Assembly (NCBI GenBank): GCA_045538875.1
Contig: JAZQEG010000007.1
Span: 34,485 to 98,484 of the forward strand
DNA: 64,000 nucleotides
Origin: RGIG4708 sp045538875
Lineage (GTDB): Bacteria; Bacillota; Clostridia; UMGS1810
Reading direction: 5' to 3'
Made by a program: the position numbers and the translations under genes. Below the pieces are notes generated by a model. That model did not search any database, was not told the origin of the DNA, and was given only the letters and a program-made list of their open reading frames with translations. Shown in pieces: positions 1-9,194 of the stretch. Numbering within the stretch: position 1 is the stretch's first letter; each line of letters opens with the position of its first letter.

Positions 1-959
1 CAGTTGCATCTATGCTTTATCTTGATTATGGCAAAAAAGACGGGCAATGGCGTGCAAACATAGGCGGAGGTAACTACAACCTTGAGGCAATAGACTTTTT
101 AAAAAGGCTCAATGCCGAATCATTTAAATTCAACCCCGGTGTGCTTATGATTGCGGAAGAATCAACTGCCTTTCCAATGATTACAAAGCCTGCATTTGAC
201 GGAGGCCTTGGCTTTAACTTTAAGTGGAATATGGGCTGGATGAACGATATGCTTGACTATATGTCTACCGACCCATTATTTAGAGCTGGTAAGCACAACA
301 GCCTCACATTTTCGCTGACATATGCCTTTTCGGAAAATTTTGTGTTGCCTCTTTCACACGATGAGGTGGTACACGGCAAATGCTCGCTTATTGGCAAAAT
401 GCCTGGCGAATATGACGACAAATTCCACAACCTCCGTGCATTTTATGGTTATATGATGGCTCATCCGGGCAAAAAATTAATGTTTATGGGCGGTGAATTT
501 GCCCAGTTTATAGAATGGAACTACTCCCAGCAGCTTGACTGGATGCTCCTCGATTACCCTGCACACAAGCAAATGCAAAAATTTGTAAGTGACCTCAACA
601 AGTTTTATCTTGAGCATTCGGCATTTTGGGAGAATGACACCGATTGGAGCGGCTTTAAATGGATAAGCCTTGACGATTACCAAAAAAGCATTATTTCGTT
701 TATGCGAATTAACAAAAAAGGACAAAAAATTATTACAGTGTGCAACTTTTGCCCTGTAAAACGTGAAAATTACCGCATCGGTGTGCCCGATGAAGGTATA
801 TATAAATGTGTTTTTTCGAGTGACAAAGCAAGCTATGGCGGCAAAACTGTCCGTCTTACATCGGTAAAAGCGAAAAAAACACCGATGCACGGATATGATC
901 AAAGTATAGAGCTCACCATTCCTGCAATGTCAACGTCTTATTATATAATAAAGGAATAA
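1..959 (+). CDS. glgB: 1,4-alpha-glucan branching enzyme, 5' end outside window
   Basis: Branching enzyme (GH13) that cuts an alpha-1,4-glucan chain and rejoins it through an alpha-1,6 bond during glycogen synthesis. The reading frame is open to the left edge, so only about the last 318 residues are present; the first in-window ATG at 12 is internal because the residues before it (VAS) continue the family sequence RVDAVASMLYLDY. The fragment shows the catalytic Glu region MIAEEST, the conserved LSHDEVVHGK motif with the stabilising Asp, and a C-terminal beta-sandwich typical of GH13 (about residues 210-315). It is the first visible gene of an operon: glgC starts 28 bases after the stop behind a strong AAGGAGG site. 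Family identity is firm; the N-terminal part (CBM48) cannot be seen. Confidence 0.95.
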   Translation, partial: VASMLYLDYGKKDGQWRANIGGGNYNLEAIDFLKRLNAESFKFNPGVLMIAEESTAFPMITKPAFDGGLGFNFKWNMGWMNDMLDYMSTDPLFRAGKHNSLTFSLTYAFSENFVLPLSHDEVVHGKCSLIGKMPGEYDDKFHNLRAFYGYMMAHPGKKLMFMGGEFAQFIEWNYSQQLDWMLLDYPAHKQMQKFVSDLNKFYLEHSAFWENDTDWSGFKWISLDDYQKSIISFMRINKKGQKIITVCNFCPVKRENYRIGVPDEGIYKCVFSSDKASYGGKTVRLTSVKAKKTPMHGYDQSIELTIPAMSTSYYIIKE

Positions 960-987
960 CAAATGTTATTCTAAGGAGGTCTGTATT

Positions 988-2160
988 ATGTATAAAAAAC
1001 GTAAAGAATGTATTGCTATGCTTCTCGCAGGAGGTCAGGGCAGCAGACTCAAAGTGCTTACCGAAAACACAGCTAAACCTGCAGTACCCTTTGGCGGAAA
1101 GTACAGAATTATTGATTTCCCTCTTTCTAACTGTGTCAACTCGGACATCGACACAGTAGGTATTATGACTCAGTACCAGCCGCTTGAGCTTAACGATTAT
1201 GTTGGCAATGGCGCTCCATGGGGCTTAAGCCGCAATTATGGCGGTGTACATGTGCTCCCGCCATACGCAAAGAGCGATAACAGCGAATGGTACAAAGGCA
1301 CAGCAAATGCAATATATCAAAACATTGGATTTATAGATTCATACAACCCCAAATTTGTACTGGTGCTTTCGGGCGACCACATTTACAAGGCAGATTATGC
1401 AAAAATGCTGTCTTACCACAAAAAGACAAAAGCAGAATGTACAATAGCCGTACTCGATGTACCCCTTTCGGAAGCATCAAGATTTGGTATTATGAATACA
1501 AACGACGACAATTCAATATACGAATTTGAAGAAAAGCCCGCAAATCCAAAGAGTACAAAAGCATCTATGGGTGTGTACTTATTTGACTGGGATGTACTTC
1601 GTAAATATCTTATAGAAGACGAGGCAGACAAAAGCTCTTCTAATGACTTTGGCAAAAATATCATTCCAAAAATGCTTTCTGACGGAAAAAGGATGTTTGC
1701 ATATCAGTTTGACGGCTACTGGAAAGATGTTGGTACTATTTACAGTTTGTGGGAGGCAAATATGGACCTAATCAACCCAAACGTGCCAATAAATTTGCGT
1801 GACCCCGACTTTAAAATTTATGCGCGAAATTCTGCACGGCCTTCGAGCTTTATTTCGTCAAAATCATGTATCAAAAACTCTCTTGTTGCAGAGGGCTGTA
1901 CAATAGACGGTAGCATTGACAACTCGGTTGTTTCTACCGGATGCACCATAGAAGAAGGTGCTCAGGTAATACACAGCGTAATAATGCCAAATGCAGTAAT
2001 CAAAAAAGATGCAGTTGTGCGTTATGCAATTATAGGCGAAGAGTGCACCGTTGGCAAAGACGCGTCTGTGGGCATTCTCCCTGAGGGCGACAATCTGCCC
2101 GAAATATGCGTTGTTGGCAAAGGTGTTACCGTGCCCGACGGCAAAACTATTGTTAAATAA
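988..2160 (+). CDS. glgC: glucose-1-phosphate adenylyltransferase, catalytic subunit
   Basis: Makes ADP-glucose and pyrophosphate from glucose-1-phosphate and ATP, the committed step of bacterial glycogen synthesis. The 390-residue protein has the full nucleotidyltransferase start (LLAGGQGSRLKVLT near residues 13-26, then KPAVPFGGKYRIIDFPLSNC), the sugar-phosphate region FEEKPANPK, YWKDVGT, and a C-terminal left-handed beta-helix (about 290-390). Length is normal. ATG 988 is preceded by AAGGAGG at good distance. It sits between glgB and glgD; the next gene starts 15 bases later, so the two are cotranscribed. In Firmicutes that carry both, GlgC and GlgD are thought to form a mixed tetramer, with GlgC supplying catalysis. 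Confidence 0.97.
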   Translation: MYKKRKECIAMLLAGGQGSRLKVLTENTAKPAVPFGGKYRIIDFPLSNCVNSDIDTVGIMTQYQPLELNDYVGNGAPWGLSRNYGGVHVLPPYAKSDNSEWYKGTANAIYQNIGFIDSYNPKFVLVLSGDHIYKADYAKMLSYHKKTKAECTIAVLDVPLSEASRFGIMNTNDDNSIYEFEEKPANPKSTKASMGVYLFDWDVLRKYLIEDEADKSSSNDFGKNIIPKMLSDGKRMFAYQFDGYWKDVGTIYSLWEANMDLINPNVPINLRDPDFKIYARNSARPSSFISSKSCIKNSLVAEGCTIDGSIDNSVVSTGCTIEEGAQVIHSVIMPNAVIKKDAVVRYAIIGEECTVGKDASVGILPEGDNLPEICVVGKGVTVPDGKTIVK

Positions 2161-2175
2161 GGAGAGGTGACCATT

Positions 2176-3294
2176 ATGAAAATGAGTGGAATTATTTTTT
2201 CTAATATATATGACACTGCTATGGGTGAGCTTACTATGCACAGAACTGTGGCTTCGATGCCCTTTGGAGGCAGATACCGCTTTGTAGATTTTGTGCTTTC
2301 AAATATGGTTAACTCGGGTGTTAACAACATTGGCGTTATTACCAAATACAACTATCAGTCACTCATGGACCACGTAGGCGGCGGTACCGAGTGGGACCTT
2401 AATCGAAAAAATGCAAATTTGTTTATTTTGCCACCATTTGGCACAGGTGTAACAAATGTTTACAGGGGCAACCTTGAGGCGCTTTCTAACGCCATTACAT
2501 TTTTAAATACCACAAAGCCCGACTATGTACTTATGTGTGACACAACAGTAATTTGCAACATCGACTACGACCTCGCCCTTGCTTCACACGTGGAATCGGG
2601 CGCAGACGTAACAGTTATTGCAAACTCCGAAATAAAAAATTACGAATGTGATGATAATGATTTTATTATACAGGCAGACCAAAACGGCAACGTTACCGAT
2701 ATGTCAATAGGCTATATGCTTGACGGCAATCCGCTTGTTGGTATGGGTATGTTTATAATTGGCAGAAAAACACTTATTAATATTATTAACAACTATGTAT
2801 CAAGAGGCAGATACAGCTTTGAAAAAGATTATTTGCTTTCACGCTTTAACGAAGGTGCTATTGCTATTAATGCTTATCGTTTTGAAGGTACGGTGCTTCG
2901 CAATCACAACACGCTTTCGTACTTCAAAAACAACTTTAAGCTTACAGATGCAAATGTTCGTGCAGACATTTTTAAAAGCGATGCACCAATTTATACAAAA
3001 ATCAGAGACGAAATACCAAGCTATTACAGCAACGATTCAATTGTTAATGACTGCATTATTGCAGACGGATGCCAAATTTACGGCAAGGTAGAAAATTCGG
3101 TGCTTTTCCGTGATGTTGTTGTTGAAAAAGGCGCAACAATCAAAAATGCAATTGTTATGCAGGGCACAAGAGTTGGTGCCGATGCTCACATCGAGTATGC
3201 AATAGTTGACAAAAATGTTACTATTTCGCCTGCATCAACACTTGTTGGCGCATCTACCGTTCCGGTAATTGTTCATAAAGGAAAGACTGTATAG
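2176..3294 (+). CDS. glgD: glucose-1-phosphate adenylyltransferase regulatory subunit GlgD
   Basis: Non-catalytic partner of GlgC. It keeps the fold (PFGGRYRFVDFVLSNMVNSG, then beta-helix after about residue 275) but lacks the GGxGxRLxxLT nucleotide loop seen in GlgC: the N terminus runs MKMSGIIFSNIYD instead. This is the known hallmark of GlgD in Bacilli and Clostridia, where it tunes activity and effector response of the GlgC/GlgD complex. The ATG at 2176 is chosen over an in-frame GTG at 2167 because GGAGAGGTGA lies at the right distance from the ATG and includes the GTG. 372 residues. Confidence 0.95.
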   Translation: MKMSGIIFSNIYDTAMGELTMHRTVASMPFGGRYRFVDFVLSNMVNSGVNNIGVITKYNYQSLMDHVGGGTEWDLNRKNANLFILPPFGTGVTNVYRGNLEALSNAITFLNTTKPDYVLMCDTTVICNIDYDLALASHVESGADVTVIANSEIKNYECDDNDFIIQADQNGNVTDMSIGYMLDGNPLVGMGMFIIGRKTLINIINNYVSRGRYSFEKDYLLSRFNEGAIAINAYRFEGTVLRNHNTLSYFKNNFKLTDANVRADIFKSDAPIYTKIRDEIPSYYSNDSIVNDCIIADGCQIYGKVENSVLFRDVVVEKGATIKNAIVMQGTRVGADAHIEYAIVDKNVTISPASTLVGASTVPVIVHKGKTV

Positions 3295-3351
3295 GGATAT
3301 TAAAAATGCCCATAAAATGGCAATAAAAACAAAATAGAAAGGGCGAAACAA

Positions 3352-4818
3352 ATGAAAATATTATATGCAACAAGCGAAGCCGCTCCGTTTATAAAATCAG
3401 GTGGACTCGGTGATGTTGCGGGAGCACTTCCTCAGGCACTTACTGCAATAAAGGGTAACGAGGTGTCTGTTGTACTCCCTTACTATGCATCAATAAAAAA
3501 TAATCCAAATTTTAACATCGAATACGTTACATGCTTTTATATGCCGCTTGCATGGCGAAGTGTGTATGTAGGCGTGTTTAAAGCCACAGTAAAGTCAAAG
3601 GGTGTTGGCAAAAACAAAAGAGCCGACCTTACCTATTACTTTCTGGACAATGAGCATTATTTTAACCGTGGTACTGCTCCTTACGGCTATGCAGACGACG
3701 GCGAAAGATTTGCTTACTTTTCAAAGGCAGTGCTGGAGTTTTTAAACCACATTGACTATACTCCCGAAATTATACACTGCAACGACTGGCAAACGGGGTA
3801 TATCCCCCTGCTGCTTAAATCGCTTTACAAAAACAGCGAGCGGCACCGTCACATTCGCACGGTGTACACAATTCACAACATCGAATATCAGGGCAAGGCA
3901 GACACCGATTTTTTGCCTGAGGTGCTTGGTATTGACAAATCGTTCAAAAATGTTGCCACCTTTGACAATTTGTTTAACGCTATGAAATCGGCAATTGTGC
4001 TTGCCGACAAGGTTACAACAGTATCGTCAACATATGCTCACGAGCTTAAGTATGCATTTTTTGCACACGGCCTTGAGGATATCCTGCGTGAAAACGAGTA
4101 CAAAACCTTTGGCATTGTAAATGGTATTGACACACAGCTTTACAACCCCGAAACAGACATAACAATAGCTGCAAACTTTAAACCTGGCGACCTGCAAGGC
4201 AAAGCAAAATGCAAGGAGGAGCTGCAAAAAATGCTTGGGCTCCCTGTTAATGCCAATGTCCCAATTGTGGCAATGGTGTCCCGCCTTGTAGACCACAAGG
4301 GGCTAGAGCTTGTACAAACTGTGGCAAACCAAATGCTTGATTTGGGCATTCAATTTGTTGTGCTTGGCACAGGCGATAAAAAATACGAGGATATGTTTAA
4401 ATTTCTCGATTACACTCGCCACGACAGAATGAGTGCAAACATTACTTTTAATGCAGCGCTTGCAAATCAGATTTATGCAGGAGCAGACTTTTTCCTTATG
4501 CCGTCAAAATCAGAGCCTTGCGGACTTTCGCAGCTTATTGCAATGCGGTATGGCACAATTCCGATTGTGCGTGAAACAGGCGGGCTTTTTGATACAGTGC
4601 CTGCTATAAACACCCAAAATCTTGACGGCAGAGGTTTTACATTTAAAACCTATAACGCTCACGATATGCTAGATGCAGTTGAGCGTGCAGTAAACTTTTA
4701 CTATGATAATGACAAATTAAACAAATTCAAAGCAAAAATTATGCGCTATGACAGCAGCTGGAAAACTCCTGCAGAGCTGTACAACGGCGTATACAAAGAG
4801 TTACTGCAAATAGATTAA
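3352..4818 (+). CDS. glgA: glycogen synthase (ADP-glucose, GT5)
   Basis: Transfers glucose from ADP-glucose to the non-reducing end of a growing alpha-1,4-glucan. The 488-residue protein begins MKILYATSEAAPFIKSGGLGDVAGALP, with the KSGGLGDV motif that binds the ADP-glucose phosphate, has HCNDWQT and TIHNIEYQG in the first Rossmann domain, and the GT5 C-terminal motif PSKSEPCGLSQ with the retaining-enzyme Glu. Length is usual for GlgA. It lies 57 bases after glgD, with a GAAAGGGCG site before ATG 3352, inside the glycogen operon. Confidence 0.97.
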   Translation: MKILYATSEAAPFIKSGGLGDVAGALPQALTAIKGNEVSVVLPYYASIKNNPNFNIEYVTCFYMPLAWRSVYVGVFKATVKSKGVGKNKRADLTYYFLDNEHYFNRGTAPYGYADDGERFAYFSKAVLEFLNHIDYTPEIIHCNDWQTGYIPLLLKSLYKNSERHRHIRTVYTIHNIEYQGKADTDFLPEVLGIDKSFKNVATFDNLFNAMKSAIVLADKVTTVSSTYAHELKYAFFAHGLEDILRENEYKTFGIVNGIDTQLYNPETDITIAANFKPGDLQGKAKCKEELQKMLGLPVNANVPIVAMVSRLVDHKGLELVQTVANQMLDLGIQFVVLGTGDKKYEDMFKFLDYTRHDRMSANITFNAALANQIYAGADFFLMPSKSEPCGLSQLIAMRYGTIPIVRETGGLFDTVPAINTQNLDGRGFTFKTYNAHDMLDAVERAVNFYYDNDKLNKFKAKIMRYDSSWKTPAELYNGVYKELLQID

Positions 4819-4871
4819 TATTTAGGGCGGCGCTTTGCGCTGCCCGTGCTTTGAAATGAAAGGATGAAATT

Positions 4872-7283
4872 ATGAAAATGGATCAGAAAACAGCCCTCAA
4901 GCTTATGGAGGAACACAATCAAAAATATTTTGGCTGTTCTCTAAAAGAGGCTACAAAACAACAGGTTTATCAAACAATTTGCTATGTTATAAAGGATATG
5001 CTTGTTGACAAAAATATGCAGTTTGCAAAAAAAGCAAACAAAAATGACGACAAGCATGTTTACTATATGTCAATGGAATTTCTTGTTGGAACTTCGCTTC
5101 ACAACAACCTTGCCAACCTTATGGTTGAAGATGCTTTTAAAAAAGCTTTAAAAGGTATTGGTATAGATATTGAAGATATTTATGAAATTGAGCCTGACGC
5201 AGGCCTTGGCAACGGAGGTCTCGGCAGACTTGCCTCGTGCTATATGGACTCATTTACATCTCTAGGAATCCCTGCCACAGGCTATTCTATAAGATATGAG
5301 TTTGGTATTTTTAAGCAAAAAATTATTGACGGATGGCAAATGGAATTTCCTGATGATTGGCTCAACCTCGGTGACGTGTGGCTCAATGCAAGAGCAGATG
5401 AGTCGGTAGAAGTAAAATTTGGCGGATATGTTGACCAGTGGAGCGACGAATCTGGCTACCACGCAGAGCTCAAAAACTACAATTCTGTAATTGCAGTGCC
5501 ATATGATATGTTTATTTCGGGCTACGATTCTGATGCGGTAAACAAGCTTGTGCTGTGGAGCGCAAAATCACCAAAAAATCTTGATATGGCCGCATTTTCG
5601 CGCGGTGACTACGCAAAAGCTCTGGAAGAAAACAACAAAGCCGAAGTAATTTCTAAAATTCTCTATCCCGCAGACAATCACCTTGAAGGTAAAATACTCC
5701 GTATACGTCAGCAGTACTTTTTTGTAAGTGCGTCACTGCAGACAATTGTGCGCAAACACCACAAAAAGCATGGCACTCTCGACAACCTTGCTGACAAAGT
5801 GTCTATCCATATTAATGATACTCACCCTGCACTTTGCGTGCCCGAGCTTATGCGACTACTTATGGACGAGTTTGGCTACGGATGGGACGATGCGTGGGAA
5901 ATCACCAAAAAAACACTTTCGTACACAAACCACACTGTTATGAGCGAGGCGCTTGAACGTTGGAGCGAAACAATGTTCCGCGAGCAGCTTCCGCGTATAT
6001 ATCAGATTGTTGCCGAAATCAACCGCCGACTTGTACAGCAGCTTTTTGAAATTTACCCCGGCGACTATGCAAAAATCGACTATATGGCTGTTATTGCAAA
6101 CGGCGAAATACGTATGGCAAACCTTTGCCTTGCGTGCTGCCACACAATAAACGGTGTATCAAAATTGCACTCTGATATTCTTGTTAAAAGCATTTTTAAC
6201 GATTACTACAATATAGACAACAGCCGATTTACAAATGTAACCAACGGCATTGCATACCGCAGATGGCTTTGCCAGTCCAATCCTGAGCTGACAAGCTACC
6301 TTAGCGAGCTTATAGGTGATGGCTTTAAAAAAGACAGCAATGAGCTTGAAAAGCTGCTTAAGTACCACGGTGATGCCGAAGTTCTTAAAAACCTCAAAAA
6401 AATCAAATATAACAACAAGGTTCGCCTTGCTGATGTTATTTCAAAGCAAAACGGCGTAAATGTAGACCCAGACTCTATATTTGACATTCAGATTAAACGA
6501 CTTCATGAGTACAAACGTCAATTACTCAATGTGTTGCAAATTTTGCATATGTACCGAATGATTAAGGACAATCCAAACCTTGACATCCCACCGCGAACAT
6601 TTGTATTTGCATCAAAAGCTTCCTCTGGTTACTTTATGGCAAAGCAGATAATCCGCCTTATTGTTGCGGTGTCAAACACAATTAACTCCGACCCTGTTGC
6701 AAGGGACAAAATAAAAGTTGTGTTTATGGAAGACTACCGTGTATCTCTTGCCGAAAAAATTATTCCTGCAGCAGATATTTCGGAGCAGATTTCCATTGCA
6801 GGCAAAGAGGCATCGGGCACAGGCAATATGAAGCTTATGATTAATGGTGCAGTTACCCTTGGTACCCTTGACGGCGCAAATGTAGAGATTTTTGAACAAG
6901 TTGGAAAGGACAACATATTCCTGTTTGGCCTTAAGGCTCACGAGGTTGACGAGCTGTGGAGAAGAGGCTACTCACCACTGGAATTTTTACGCGGCAACAG
7001 CGAGCTTTCGGCTATTATAGATATGCTCACATCAGGAGTGCTCGGAGCACGCTTTGACGACATTGCAAAATCACTGCTTACAAACTCTTACGGAACTGCC
7101 GATGCATATATGACAATTGCCGACTTTGACTCTTATGCAAAAGCACAGCAAAGAGTATCGGACACATACAAAGACGAAACAAAGTTTATGAATATGTCAC
7201 TTACAAACATTGCAAAAGCAGGACTGTTTTCGTCAGACAGAGCTATTGGAGAATATGCCGATAACATCTGGCATTGCAGATAA
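4872..7283 (+). CDS. glgP: glycogen phosphorylase
   Basis: Releases glucose-1-phosphate from glycogen using phosphate, with pyridoxal phosphate as cofactor. The 803-residue protein matches the GT35 family along its whole length: LGNGGLGRLASCYMDS near residue 115, the maltodextrin/glycogen contact regions, HEYKRQLLN, and EASGTGNMK containing the Lys that holds PLP. It is placed in the same operon as the synthetic genes, 53 bases after glgA, so storage and release are coded together. A second ATG six bases downstream (4878) could also be the start; AAAGGATG precedes both. Confidence 0.96.
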   Translation: MKMDQKTALKLMEEHNQKYFGCSLKEATKQQVYQTICYVIKDMLVDKNMQFAKKANKNDDKHVYYMSMEFLVGTSLHNNLANLMVEDAFKKALKGIGIDIEDIYEIEPDAGLGNGGLGRLASCYMDSFTSLGIPATGYSIRYEFGIFKQKIIDGWQMEFPDDWLNLGDVWLNARADESVEVKFGGYVDQWSDESGYHAELKNYNSVIAVPYDMFISGYDSDAVNKLVLWSAKSPKNLDMAAFSRGDYAKALEENNKAEVISKILYPADNHLEGKILRIRQQYFFVSASLQTIVRKHHKKHGTLDNLADKVSIHINDTHPALCVPELMRLLMDEFGYGWDDAWEITKKTLSYTNHTVMSEALERWSETMFREQLPRIYQIVAEINRRLVQQLFEIYPGDYAKIDYMAVIANGEIRMANLCLACCHTINGVSKLHSDILVKSIFNDYYNIDNSRFTNVTNGIAYRRWLCQSNPELTSYLSELIGDGFKKDSNELEKLLKYHGDAEVLKNLKKIKYNNKVRLADVISKQNGVNVDPDSIFDIQIKRLHEYKRQLLNVLQILHMYRMIKDNPNLDIPPRTFVFASKASSGYFMAKQIIRLIVAVSNTINSDPVARDKIKVVFMEDYRVSLAEKIIPAADISEQISIAGKEASGTGNMKLMINGAVTLGTLDGANVEIFEQVGKDNIFLFGLKAHEVDELWRRGYSPLEFLRGNSELSAIIDMLTSGVLGARFDDIAKSLLTNSYGTADAYMTIADFDSYAKAQQRVSDTYKDETKFMNMSLTNIAKAGLFSSDRAIGEYADNIWHCR

Positions 7284-7285
7284 TT

Positions 7286-9136
7286 ATGCGTATTTTATAT
7301 AACAGCAAAATAAACAAAAAACCCTTTGGTTGTTTAAAAACAGACGAGGAATGTGTTATACACTTGCACATTCCTTGTTGTTGTATGACAAACACTGTAT
7401 TTTTGCTGTTTAACTCTGATGACAACTCAAGGCAATATACCTTTGAAATGAGCCTGGAGCAAAAGCAAAATGATTATGATATATACTGCGCAAAATTTTG
7501 TATAGATATGGCAGATTTGTACTTTTACAAGTTCCACATAGTAACGCAGGACGGCGAGTTTGACCTGTACAAAGAGGGTTACTCCGACACAAATATGGGT
7601 TCAGGGGATATGTGGCAGCTTACTGTGTACAACAAAGATTATGATACGCCCGAGGATTTTAAGGGTAAGGTTATGTATCAGATTTTCCCTGACAGATTTT
7701 GCCGCGAGGGCAATGTAGACACCAAGGGTAAGCTTGAGCCGTATTGGGTGCACCAATGTGCCAACGATGTACCGCATTACCTGCCCGACCAAAATGGCGA
7801 AATTCTCAACAACGACTTTTTTGGCGGCAATTTGCAGGGCATCACTTCAAAGCTTTATTACCTCAAAAAGCTTGGTGTGTCGATTATTTATCTCAACCCC
7901 ATTTTTAAAGCATATTCAAACCACCGCTACGACACCTGCGATTACAAAACAATTGACCCTATGCTTGGTGATGAAAGTGATTTTGTAACCCTTTGCAAAG
8001 AGGCGCACGAGCGTGGTATAAAAATTATTCTTGACGGAGTGTTTTCACACACAGGCAGCAATAGTGTGTATTTTGACGCAAAGCATATATTTGGTAACGG
8101 CGCAGTTTCTAACCCCAATTCGCCTTACAAAAACTGGTACAAATTTTTTGAGTACCCAAACAAATACGAAAGCTGGTGGGGCATTGCCACTCTGCCTTGT
8201 GTAGAGGAGCTTAACCCACATTATTTGGAATATGTAATCACAGGCAAAGACAGCGTTGTCAAGTACTGGCTTGATAAAGGTGCTGACGGATTTAGACTCG
8301 ATGTGGCAGATGAATTGCCTGATGAATTTATAAAGCTGCTTACCGACACCGTTCATGCTCACAAAAAAGGCGCCTTTATTATAGGCGAGGTATGGGAGGA
8401 TGCATCAAACAAAATTGCATACAGCGTACGAAGAAAGTATTTTTCGCAATGTGAGCTTGATTCGGTAATGAATTACCCCTTTATGAATGCCATAATTGCA
8501 CTGTGTATGGGCAATATGAGTGTTTTTGATTTTGAAAAAAGTATTATGACAATATGCGAAAATTATCCAAAGCCTGTCACTGACTGCCTTATGAACAGCT
8601 TGTCCACCCACGACACCGCACGAATTTTTACTGTGCTGTCGGGCGCCGATTTGTCACTTCCAAAAGAGCAAAAATCAAATTATGTGCTTACCGATGCGCA
8701 AAAGAGCGTTGCTTTTGAAAGGCTTTTTACAGCAATATTTTTGCAGTTTGTTTTGCCGGGATGCCCCTGTATATATTATGGCGATGAAATTGCAATGGAA
8801 GGCTTTGGCGATCCGTTTAACAGAGGATTTTTTAGGTGGGAAAACACTGGCAATGCCACAAGCGCGTTTGTTGAGCATATGGCAAAGCTTAAAAACACTG
8901 TTAAACCCCTCCAGACCGGCAATATATCTGTAATGTGCCACGCCGCTATTAGCGTAATGCACATAACAAGGATGTTAAATGGCCAAATTGCCGATGCGGT
9001 TATAAACAGAGGCAACTCAATATACACAGTTAATGTGCCAAACCAAAAATGTGTTGTATGCCACAACGCTACAATAACAAGCGACAAAACACTTATACAC
9101 AAAAACGGTTTTGCGTTGTTTGTTTATGATATGTAA
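7286..9136 (+). CDS. GH13 alpha-amylase family enzyme (neopullulanase/cyclomaltodextrinase type)
   Basis: Predicted to hydrolyse alpha-1,4 (perhaps alpha-1,6) bonds in maltodextrins freed from glycogen. After an N-terminal beta domain (about 1-125), a GH13 barrel carries the four classic regions: DGVFSHTG, GFRLDVADELP with the nucleophile Asp, IIGEVWED with the acid/base Glu, and LSTHDTARIF with the transition-state Asp. There is no signal peptide, so it acts in the cytosol. The start is uncertain: ATG 7286 lies two bases after the glgP stop, while an ATG at 7274 would overlap it; neither has a clear ribosome site, which suggests translational coupling. Exact specificity (neopullulanase, cyclomaltodextrinase, debranching) cannot be fixed from motifs alone. 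Confidence 0.88.
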   Translation: MRILYNSKINKKPFGCLKTDEECVIHLHIPCCCMTNTVFLLFNSDDNSRQYTFEMSLEQKQNDYDIYCAKFCIDMADLYFYKFHIVTQDGEFDLYKEGYSDTNMGSGDMWQLTVYNKDYDTPEDFKGKVMYQIFPDRFCREGNVDTKGKLEPYWVHQCANDVPHYLPDQNGEILNNDFFGGNLQGITSKLYYLKKLGVSIIYLNPIFKAYSNHRYDTCDYKTIDPMLGDESDFVTLCKEAHERGIKIILDGVFSHTGSNSVYFDAKHIFGNGAVSNPNSPYKNWYKFFEYPNKYESWWGIATLPCVEELNPHYLEYVITGKDSVVKYWLDKGADGFRLDVADELPDEFIKLLTDTVHAHKKGAFIIGEVWEDASNKIAYSVRRKYFSQCELDSVMNYPFMNAIIALCMGNMSVFDFEKSIMTICENYPKPVTDCLMNSLSTHDTARIFTVLSGADLSLPKEQKSNYVLTDAQKSVAFERLFTAIFLQFVLPGCPCIYYGDEIAMEGFGDPFNRGFFRWENTGNATSAFVEHMAKLKNTVKPLQTGNISVMCHAAISVMHITRMLNGQIADAVINRGNSIYTVNVPNQKCVVCHNATITSDKTLIHKNGFALFVYDM

Positions 9137-9194
9137 TTTACTCACATCTGTAAATATGACAAATGTCAGATTTATATAAAGGAGGGCTATACTT